The translations under genes were made by a program, and so were the position numbers. A stretch of 64,000 nt of DNA from Beroe ovata (lineage: Eukaryota; Ctenophora; Nuda; Beroida; Beroidae): NCBI GenBank assembly GCA_946803715.1, contig CAMPET010000003.1, positions 1,040,932 to 1,104,931 on the forward strand, read 5' to 3'. This document shows, piece by piece, positions 47,637 through 57,538 of the stretch; the stretch's first letter is position 1; each line of letters begins with the position of its first letter. The notes under the pieces were generated by a model. It was not told the origin of the DNA. It ran no database searches and saw only the letters and a list, made by a program, of their open reading frames with translations.

Positions 47637-50600
47637 TACCCACCTCCAACACACTCCCACGCCACTCCACACCCCGGGAACAAGCAGCCAGATTGTCCGA
47701 ACATCTCGAACATATGCCCCGTTTCCGGAGGAATTCCGGTCGTTCCTCATTCCGGCGATCGTTGCTCTGTATCACGCCAAACTCGCCGGTACAACTCCGC
47801 AAGAGATTGAGCAAGAGTTGTAACACGATGTGTAATTCCACATACTCGTTACATCAGTGTTCAAAAGGTGAGGAATCAGGAATGAAGTTGCAGCAAGGTG
47901 AGGCAGGGGTCAGGGAGGTTTGTAAGAAGGTGTGTACTTAATGTAGGGCCAGAGTAGAGTGAGACACGCCAATTCATTCCATTCTGTACAGCATACACGA
48001 CAGCTACAAATTCATACTATAAATGCCCCATTCCAGATCACATATTCGTGCAATACGGCAAGGAAGTGAGGAGAGTCCTGGTACCCAGACTCCCCATCCC
48101 GCTGGAGACCCTCCTACAGAAGATGGTTGGGGTCTTCAACGACACCCTGACCCCTGATATGGTCCCTCTCAAGGCTATCTACATCCAGGACCCACAGACC
48201 AAGATATTCTACCAGCTGGACGATCCTACAGACCTGACCAAGGGTAAGTACCACGATAATGTCTGGTTGTATGTCGATATCGCGGTACTGTGGGAACGTG
48301 GTGCTCGAGCCCATAGTTCCTACTCCTGCGCGATTAAATTCACATACTCCGTGCGGCATGCGCGCGTCCTAATCCTGCACGTGCTAATGTTGCACTATCT
48401 GTAGGGTCACATGTGAGGATAAACGAGGAGTCCCTGATAAAGACAGTTGATCGGGGGAGTTCACAGTCGCTCGAAGATCTGAACAACACTTCCAACTCGT
48501 CTCTATCCTCGGGCGGATTTGTTATCCCCGCCAACCTCAACCCTCCTCCTCCAGTCAGTGCCAGAGTCGGAAAGTAAGTGAACGCCAATAATCAATGTCG
48601 CTATCTTTATTGATCGATAATATCACCGCACTTCTTTAATAAGTTGAATTAACGCTCGATTCCGTGATTTAGAACTGATTTGCCCGTCGACAAGCGTCGT
48701 CATAGCAGTAGCACTCATAGGAGCGATGATGAGAGAAGAAAGTAAGACTTGCTATGAGTGGGGGATTTGCGTTAAATAAACTGTGGAGTTTTGCGCTAAA
48801 TATAGCTTGTGGTGTGGTGCATTCAACTGCACAGTGTTGTGAAAAAGCCTTGGCTACAATATTCGCAGTGAAGGATTGTAAACTCGCTAGCATAAGCTCC
48901 CTGGTAGTCAGTTACTTAAAGCATATCACATTTGACTTTTGAGCCAAAAATACTCCGGACACACATCATCCAATTACAAAGCATGACATTGGCAGAAATC
49001 AAACCATAGAGCCTCATGGTCAGATTATTCAGATTTGTTATTTACATTTGGATGGTAAAGACTAAATAGATCAAGCACATTTATGAAGCTGGCTGACATC
49101 ACTGCACGTCTAGCAGCTCTGTAGTTACATGAGTAACATACACTGTGTACGCAGGTCACGTCTCAGCCTAGTTGAGGAGAAACTGTCCTATATCACTCAC
49201 GAGATGCACAATTTCAAGGGCGACACTGGGTCCACTGTCTCCAGCCAAACCGGTAAGTGTAAAGACCGGCAAGTGTGATGCCTCTCAAATCCCCCCTTCG
49301 ACCCATTCTTTCTTGCCAGCACTTACACACTATTTAACACAGTATAACTCATAAAGTCTGTATCCTCATCTGTGACCCCCCAGATTTCCCAGGACACGTG
49401 TCCAAACTCCGACACGAACATCTACACTCCATCATCCGGGCACTACACAAGAACCTGGAGGAGTCACGGTCCGAACTGCTCCTTCTCAAGCGACGCGAGC
49501 AGCAGACACGTGCCGAGATGGATCACGTGATCAATGTCACGCGAGAGGAGATAACGCGTCACATCCAAGCTGCGCTCCCCACTGGACTAAGGAGACAGCG
49601 GATGGAGGCTGACGAGATGGAGGCAGAGTATAGAGCTGGGTCTCAGGATACCTACACCAACCTCAAGTTAGTATGGTAGAGTTTTCTACTGCTCACGTGC
49701 TCCAACTCCAAGTGCTCATGGAATTTCTTATTCTTTATTCTCGTGCTCTTGTTTCTGATATGCTGGCAGTTTCTCACCCATATCGCTCGCAGAGATCTCG
49801 AGAAGACAGTTGAAGTACTGAAGACAGACGTGGTGAAGAGGAAGGTCAAGTTGGATCCGGTGCAGTTGGAGTCTATGGAGACAGAACTCAATTCATATAC
49901 TGAACAAGTCTCCAAAATGAACTGTAAGCACAAATTCCATCTTTAAATTCATGAGTCTTATTTATCTTATTCTTTGTACTCACCGCGCAATGTACACTTA
50001 ACACGAACAATCTGCAATAAATCACCTATGAACCAAATCAAATGTGCTCAGTCTTATTTTTGCACACGAATAATCTGTACGTAACACATATCTTGTCCTG
50101 TTTTCAGCCACATTCGTAACTCTGAAAGAATCCTTGAAAAAGGTGATGGCCGAGGAACTGGAGATCATTGTGAACGAGGAACAATTCCTGGAGGATGAGG
50201 AGCCTATGTTGGAGGATGCCACAATCAAGTGCAAAGACTTGTCACGCGTCATGGAGGCTCTCAAAAAGTGAGTTGGGTACAGCTGCGACACTCAACTGTT
50301 TACCAAGTGAAATGTTGCTGTTAAGTTTACCTCTCGCAGCTGACTCGCATGACTTGCTATTTTATCTGTGTGATTTCTCAGAGTTGCAGTAATGCAGAAG
50401 GAGAGGGGCACCCTACCACTTTCTATCTACACGGCCAGTGAAAATGACATTATGGAGGAGCGGCAGAATGTTATCCAGGACATTGCAGCTATTCAACCGA
50501 ATCATGACGAGCGTGTACTCAGTATACAGGTGGGTTTGCACGGTAACCAATGCTTCGTTTGACTATGAATGGGGACGACAGGGGATAAAATAGCTGGAAT

Positions 50601-51356
50601 TTTATAGAATACTCCTACTTCTTGTATCGGATCGTTGTCAACTGATGGTAATCAATACTTCAGGCAACTGAGGAATTCAGAGCAACGCAGAAGAAGTTCG
50701 TGAAGACAGATAGTGAATTCGTCGCAGCCGAGATCCAGATGTTGTCTCAGAGTCTGCGCAAGACAAACGCGTTTGAGGAGTTGGAGCGGAAGCGAGACGC
50801 AGCGCTCCGGGAAATGTACACAGCACAGCCGCCACCCCACAAGTTTGGTCGACGTAACACCCAACCCAAGTTCGGATATTCGAGTTTGAGCAAGTGTAAG
50901 AGTATGTCAAGTATTGCGAATGCCGATGAGGACTCTAGGGCGTTCCGATTTGTTCAGGCTGATGAGATAGAGAACACGAAACCTGCCGAAAACGGAGGTA
51001 AGGTTAAGCGGTCCAGGTCATTTTCCAAAGACAAGGAAAAAGTTTCATCTGAGGATGAGAAAACTAAGAAAAAGACAGTTTTTTCGGTGTCTAGCTTGTT
51101 CAGCAAAAAGTCGAAAGCGAAAATTTTGGAGGACTCGAAGCACAACGACTCCTATAATGATCATGACCATCGTCACAACGGCGATATCACGGAAACGGGT
51201 AGAAGTAAGAATGGCGCATCTCCGCCGAGTCCCCATCTCATCCCCAGATCCTACACCGAGGGTTTCAGACGTGTTGCACCGAAACAGAAACACAAGCCTG
51301 AACGAACTGCATCAGTGGAGGAAAAACCTATCAGTCGAAAGGGAAAAAGTAGATAA
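47637..51356 (+). CDS. AIP3-domain coiled-coil protein (KIAA1217/SRCIN1-type), 3' exons
   Basis: Ten exons join in phase to one stop: 47637-47867, 48037-48243, 48405-48573, 48673-48741, 49155-49252, 49384-49666, 49793-49923, 50108-50267, 50382-50529 and 50664-51356. With exon 41363-41408 they give 744 residues. After an R-x-x-S-rich stretch, exon 48037 encodes FVQYGKEVRRVLVP through AIYIQDPQTKIFYQLDD, the conserved N-terminal module of p140Cap/SRCIN1 and KIAA1217 (sickle tail), related to Bud6/AIP3. Exons 49155-50529 encode helical coiled coils (LHKNLEESRSELLLLKRREQQ, LEKTVEVLKTDVVKRK). The tail is basic and Ser-rich (VKRSRSFSKDKEK, SVSSLFSKKSK). Relatives are cytoskeletal and adhesion scaffolds; a similar role in actin and Src-linked signalling is inferred. 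A polyadenylation signal AATAAA is near 51885. Confidence 0.9.
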
Positions 51357-51884
51357 AGAACTAGTCGAATTTGAAACTTGTTTTCATGTTCAAAATCAAA
51401 CTCAAAGTTCACATGTCCGACAAACTCAAAGATTTTCTATTTAGAACTTTTCCGCATTCCGTTTATTTTTATTTGTTGTTCTTTGTTTTAACATTCAGAT
51501 ATGTTTAAAGATGGATTGGAGTGAAAACTAGCGTGGGAGATGGATTGAAGTTCATAAAGAAACGGCAAGATGCTCTGGCTCATACATCATGATCATAATC
51601 ATATTCATCACATTCACATGAACATTGAAAAGAAGATTGAATGTATCATAATTCTTTGAAATCATAGAAGTTGGAACAGACAGATGCAATAATTGCATGC
51701 CTTAGTTTATAGTTGTCTGGAATTGGAGATCAAAAGCTCATTCTCATGGGAACTGGGAAGATAAAACCAAGATATCTTCTTGAACGAATCAGATTATGAT
51801 ACTTGAGTTTCCATGTCCTCCTGTGTCTTAAACTTTTTCAGTTGGATAAGAATTATTTACTTTGAGTTTGATTTTTTAAATTCA

Positions 51885-51890
51885 AATAAA
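51885..51890 (+). terminator. Polyadenylation signal
   Basis: AATAAA about 530 bases after the stop of the AIP3-domain gene, in a T-rich 3' context. It is the first such hexamer noticed downstream. Confidence 0.5.
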
Positions 51891-52183
51891 CGACTTGAAC
51901 TTGAAGTTGAATATCAATATAATCTTACCATGCCATAATATTACATTATTTCAAACATTGTGATTGACCTTCAACCTTGAAGTTTGTTTATGGAAAAGCT
52001 ACTCGAAATCTTGTATAACTATAAGTGTCACACTAACAGTAGCGCTATGAGTATGACTACAACTATAAGATTAAGTATAAAATACGATTTTCTGGCGATC
52101 ACGATGCTAGACCGCTGATGCAAGCACTAGATCAGTAGATCATAGAATTAGAATTAGATGCAAGCAACGAAATTATCGAAAGT

Positions 52184-53130
52184 ATCTTATATCATCGATC
52201 ACGATCGACAACAGACAATCACACGAAACTCGTTGCTCATGCTCCCGGGATTGTACTTCAACTTGTGGAACTACTCCTACAATCCCGGGAGCAGTTCCGT
52301 GTGAATGTGATTGTCTGTGGTCGATCGCGATTGCCTATACCAGATGTTATCTGTCCACTGTTTCTTGCGCGTCTCCATGGTATTGGTAACCATGGAGACG
52401 CGCAAGAAACAGTGGACAGATAACATCCAGCAAGGTCCACGACCCGGACCATTCAATGCAAAGTCAGGGCCAAAATTTGATGGTTTAAACCACGACTTAT
52501 CAGATGTGCACACGTTGCGCGCCCCTGTTCTACTCAGTGAACTGAAAAGTCGTAGAAAGGAGACGCGCAGCGCGCGCGGAGTATTTGGGTCACGCAGCGC
52601 GGGAACAATCTTATATCATCGATCACGATCGACAACAGACAATCACACGAAACTCGTTGCTCATGCTCCCGGGATTGTACTTCAACTCGTAGAACTACTC
52701 CTGCAATCACGGGAGCAGTTCCGTGTGAATGTGATTGTCTGTGGTCGATCGCGATTGCCTATACCAAATGTTATCTGTCCTTGCCGGATGTTATCTGTTC
52801 ACTGTTTCTTGCGCGCGCCACGCGCAAGAAACAATGGACAGATAGCATCCGGCAAATCTGTCCACTGTTTCTTGCGCGTCTCCATGGTAACCATGGAGAC
52901 GCGCAAGAAACAGTACGTGGACAGATAACATCCAGCAAGGTCCACGACCCGGACCATTCAATGCAAAGTCAAGGCCAAAATTTGATGGTTTAACCCACGA
53001 CTTATCAGATCACCCGAGTAGATAAGGGGTGCGCAACGTGTACACATTGCACAATGTCATTGCTGGATGTTATCTGTCCACTGTTTCTTGCGCGCGCAAG
53101 AAACAGTGGACGGATAGCATCCGGCAACAA
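52184..53130. repeat. Nested hairpin repeat cluster
   Basis: A segment starting at 52184 (atcttatatcatcgatcacg) recurs at 52608, giving a 424-bp direct repeat. Within each copy lie inverted repeats: one around tacaatcccgggagc and its complement, with outer arms reaching the acgatcgac and gtcgatcg sequences. Another pairs 52344-52380 with 52390-52426, 37 bases perfectly matched around a 9-base loop with core ttcttgcgcgtctccatgg. Further partial copies are at 52795-52850, 52857-52940 and 53070-53125. Related copies occur at 13.02 and 13.46 kb. This is a non-autonomous, fold-back type element family that has inserted into itself. No transposase is encoded. Confidence 0.8.
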
Positions 53131-53139
53131 TGTTAATAG

Positions 53140-54011
53140 TGAATAGAAATCCTCACCATGTCAATAGGAATAGGATAATAGGATTTGAGCATCTTCAACG
53201 CTGCACCTGCATGATATGCATCTGAACGCTGTACCTGCATGCATTTAAACGCTGCACCTGCATGCATTTATTAGGTATTCTGTGAGTGTATTGATTCGTG
53301 CCACTTCGGATTGTTCTTGGAGGGAATCTGTGGTTTGTGCAACACAAGCTCCAAAGGGCGAACTGTGTATTGTGTACTTTTAGAGTGATATCTGAGTTAG
53401 GATAATGATAGTAAGATATTTCTCTTTGACTTAAAACAGACTCAGAGAATAATTGCAACAGAGAATAATTGGCTCAGGCTATAGCCAATAGCCATAGGGT
53501 TCATTTTCCATTTGATTTTGAAAGGTTCATTTGGGGTTTATATATTATTAGGGTTCATTTTCATCTTTACTTAGTTGGATTTGAGGTCCCATTTGACGAA
53601 GATTAGATATTTATTCAACTTTTAGTTTTACTTTTTAAAATATGGAGATAGGAGATTCATTATCAACTCAACGGCTAATGAGCCGCGTATGCCAAAAAAT
53701 AAATGACTCACTGATAGTGATACTGATAGTGATGTCCATCATGATTTATGGATAGAGAGAACTTTGGAGGGAGACTTGCTAGCCTAATTCCTTCCAGTAT
53801 CTCAGGGACTTGCAAGTCTTTTTGTCGTAAATTGGAGTAAAAAATTGTGTCAATTTTCACTCAACTTTAGATCGTGGGACGTGATACTGCCTGATTATGT
53901 CGAGGTGGTGACGAATCGCGGAACACGATTTTTCTTGTTCAACTCTTACAAGAGTTTAAACTCTAACTGGTTTTAAATTGGATTTCTCATAACTTTCTAT
54001 TTTTCCCAATT
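53140..54011. other. Spacer, no gene seen
   Basis: Includes a short repeat (aacgctgcacctgcatg) at 53198-53265 repeated three times. The minus-strand AATAAA at about 53610-53615 may be the polyadenylation signal of the following gene. Confidence 0.4.
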
Positions 54012-56335
54012 CTATTTGTCGATGCGACCTGATCCTGCAATTACCCAACATTACCTTCTTATCTAAGCTTACGGTGGGATATGAGCGAATCATAACCAGC
54101 TTACCTGGTTGTATTGACTGAGGCGGCTGAGCGCATTCATCAACGGTTGAACTCCCCTCTGGAGAGGTGAAGCTAACTGGACATGGGGCACACTCTACTC
54201 CGTCAGTGCTGTATGTGTCACTGGGGCAGGTTGTACAAACGCCACCCACCAATTGTTCCCCTGGCTCACAGGAACCGGCCGCTGTGGTCGCTGTCAGGGA
54301 GCTGAACACTATCCCATCATTGGTATTCAGCTGGAACTGAATACAGAGGACAGTTCAGATTTTGATGAATGATTATGATTATGAATAAGTCAATGAATGA
54401 GATTGAGAGAGAAATAGCATAACTCTGAGACCTTGAGTTGTGGTAAATCTAAACTGACATCACGACTCTTCATTGAGAATCAACGTATATTAATTTCAAT
54501 TCATGTCAATCACTTACCCAAATCGTTCGACCAGTCCACTCATCTATGCTCATAGTAGTTCCAAAACTGGTTTCTGGAATTGGAAAGCAAAATACAGAAG
54601 GCTAAAAGATCTGGATGTTGATTACCGGGGAAAATTAGCTACTTGATTATGATATGCAGCCCTTTCATGCCTATTATATATAGCCACAATATTGTGCGGC
54701 CTATATTATATTTATAGTTATACGGCCAAAACATGGCTGACCTACCGGAAAATACGGCGGTATAGAGGCCATAATATTTATATAGACTTAAAGGCCATAT
54801 ATTAGCCGCCTTTGGGCCGCATGGGCCATGGCGTATATACGGGCCATATCGAATTCGATATAAGCTTAGTTGATCGAATTCGATATGGATAGTTGAAAGC
54901 GGACAATTACGGTTGTTAATCCGTGATTCCATAGACGTTGCTTTCAAAAGAAGTTGCTTATTAAAGAAGTTGCTTTCAAAAGACTACATCCTCAAAAATG
55001 GCATGTGACTCACCACCAATTTTCGTCCGCAATTCACTTGTCACGACAACGAACCGAAGTCCCCCATTTTTGTCAATATGTAGCTCCATAGCATACTTGA
55101 CACCAATTTCTAGTGGCTGAAATTGACCATTCGATCCACCTGGGGATTATGGTTTTTAGTTGTCTGTTCAATGCCTGATATAGCGATATGAATGAAGCTA
55201 GACAGCCAGGGCGACAGGTATTTGCACAGGTACCCTACAACAGTAACACTAGGGTGAGATCATACCAGGTCCAGATTCCAATTATAGTATGGGTGTTGCA
55301 AATGCAAATGCCAAACCGGGCATAAGTCCGTTTGCCACTTCGGCCAGGCGTCGGTCTTATGCATTTTGATTTAGACTGGCGTTAGACCTGCATAAGACCG
55401 GCGCCTGGCCGAAGTGGCAAACGGACTTATGCCCGCCAAACCTATAAACTTACCGGCCCGGTTGGTATCCCATTTCCAAACATCTATCTGACTGATTTGG
55501 GACTTCATCGCTATTTCATATCCCCTGTCTGGAGAGGCGCCAAATTTCTCATCACCCAAAGGCTGACCAATGAAAAATGTAGTTGTCGCGTGTTCAAAGA
55601 CTTCAACTGAAAATTTAAGATGAGCGGATATCGATTATTTTTCTCAAGCCAAATAAGATTAAGATTTGGTTGTTTCTGTTCGCGGCTTCCGGCGTTCTTT
55701 ATTCTAAACTCTATGATATGAAAAAGAACGCGGTTTATTTGACAGACTGCCGCCACATCACTAGAAAAAGTTGCAGTGTTTCTAGTATCTACACGTGATG
55801 TGGCGGCTCAAAGGATTACTCCCTACCCTCATTTACTCTGAACATAACTCACAATTGAAAACGAATTCAGAGGTTACACCGTATGGAGTTGAAGCTGCAA
55901 ATTTCTGGGAATCACTTGATGTCTCTAGGTCCACATCGAATACTGAAATGTTGTAACACTTCAGGAAGATTGTCAAACTTCAGGAAGGTCCTACTAGTAC
56001 TAGTACTGTTTAGTGTCTATCATAATCAGTATGAAATTGAATGCTTAAAGTAAATCCCTGGATTGGATGCGAGACAAAACAAATGAATGTTCAATCTCAA
56101 GTGAGATGTATTTAATCCTGGGGCAACTTGTGCCCATGTCGATACAATAATGAGACAACAATAAGACAACAATAACGCATCGGAATCGGCACATTGGCAC
56201 AAGTTACTCCTCGACAACCCCATCGATGGGGTTGTGATCATAATATGGAAGTTTCAAGTTGTCATACTTACATGAGGAAGCACAGATTCCATTGATAACT
56301 GAAAAAGCCACGAGTCCTAGCATAGCCAGCGCCAT
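54012..56335 (-). CDS. Secreted protein with GCC2/GCC3 (ephrin-receptor-like) cysteine module
   Basis: Seven minus-strand exons join in phase: 56335-56272, 55942-55853, 55606-55454, 55139-55014, 54573-54518, 54336-54105 and a short last exon 54034-54012, totalling 247 residues. The first exon encodes a signal peptide (MALAMLGLVAFSVINGICAS). The middle 140 residues are a beta-rich-looking region (FFIGQP, YEIAMKSQISQIDVWKWD, GLRFVVVTSELRTKIGG) of uncertain family, with some resemblance to the FAMeT/DM3-type domain. The sixth exon encodes CEPGEQLVGGVCTTCP, CAPCP and a final DEC, six cysteines with the spacing of GCC2/GCC3 ephrin-receptor-like repeats. The terminal exon is tiny and ends GSGRIDK, so the true 3' end is less certain; the gene might continue. 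The protein is probably secreted, partner unknown. Confidence 0.75.
55318..55434. mobile_element. hAT-like MITE with 8-bp TSD
   Basis: A 117-bp element with 46-base terminal inverted repeats (55318-55363 and 55389-55434) differing at one base, starting GGGCATAAGTCC. It is flanked by perfect 8-base direct repeats GCCAAACC at 55310-55317 and 55435-55442. Eight-base duplications are characteristic of hAT transposase. It sits in the intron between exons 3 and 4 of the secreted-protein gene, 19 bases from an exon end. Confidence 0.85.
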
Positions 56336-56675
56336 GCACCTCTCACAGGCGAGACTTCACTTCTGTATCTATGTCAGGATGAGGGTCAGGTGTTGTGGTC
56401 GAACGACCGAATATCGACGGCACCATTCTGCAACACAAACAGCGTTCTTGTGTCGCAGCTGGGCGATACCCGCTCGTATGACCCTATACATTCACCCATG
56501 ATCTAGTCAACGGCCGTAGCACAGCACAAACTCACACCGAAACACACATACTTGATATTGAATTAAGTCATGAATACGCTTTGCTCACAAGTACAAATTC
56601 TGATCTGGAATTTACACCAAACTTTTTCAAAGAAACAAGAATTACGCCCGTTATTCCCGACAGGCGGGCGTTATA

Positions 56676-57008
56676 TTTCCACCCAGCCTTTAAAAGCAAT
56701 AAGGTTAAAATTTACATTCTAAGGTCTGCCGCGCATTTCATAAAATTGGTCATTTAGTTAAAAATTTTAATTTGCGATTGCGCGAATGCAATTGCGTGCG
56801 GAGTGGTTTCTATGACAACACTTTGAATGGTCGCGCGCACACAAAACCATTTATAATTAACTCGTAAATAGTTCCGGCCCACGTGTTTTATAAAGGAGGG
56901 ACCACCGCATACGACCATCCTACCAACCCCACTATCTTCACCAAAATCTCCAAATTCCTAACCACCTTATGCCTTTTTAGGCCGCTTCGCGGCCAGGCTG
57001 GGTGGAAA
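56676..57008. mobile_element. Small TIR element
   Basis: Inverted 14-base ends TTTCCACCCAGCCT (56676-56689) and its complement (56995-57008) bracket 333 bp of AT-rich DNA with a gccgcttcgcggc hairpin near the right end. A ggcgggcg palindrome borders it on the left. Non-coding. Superfamily unknown. Confidence 0.45.
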
Positions 57009-57115
57009 AAATCTGTCCATACGATTATTGGCAACGATCCCTGATTTCGATCTAAAACAGTAGAACAATAATTATGATCGTAAATCATATGACAAGTAAA
57101 AGGGTCATATGACAA

Positions 57116-57538
57116 GTAGATGTGTCCACTGTCCATTGAACAAAACATGTCCATTGGACATCAATTGGGCGTCCGTTGGATATGACTCATATTATAAGCG
57201 TTTTGACATTTTTCTCATTGTACCAATGGACTCAATGTGCTCATTTTTGATGTATAATGGGCATGTTTATACTTAATAGGACACACCGTGTCCATTTGGC
57301 AATATTCGTCCAACCCAAGTTGGACTCCAACTCCATTGTGTCCATTGGTCAATATTTGTCCATTGGACTGAAATATCAGTTTCATGTCCATCAACTTGAC
57401 TGATAGTGATTTAGTAGATGTGTCCATTGTGTTGATCCAGCTGAGCAAGATCGAACTGCAGTGTATCGATTGGAAACAAAAATGAGTATGTCAAATGGAC
57501 TGTCCATTGGACAAGTATTGTCCAATGGACACATCTAC
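57116..57538. mobile_element. MITE with TCCATTGGAC subterminal repeats
   Basis: Inverted ends GTAGATGTGTCCA (57116-57128) and its complement (57526-57538). The interior contains over ten copies of ttgtccattgga-type motifs in both orientations, and a second copy of the end sequence starts at 57413. Subterminal motif clusters of this kind are typical transposase-binding arrays. No protein is encoded. Confidence 0.65.

Noticed and set aside
47571-47810. Alternative frame rich in Pro/His over exon 47637-47867
   Set aside because: Only the other frame joins in phase to both the upstream exon (41408) and the AIP3 exon (48037).
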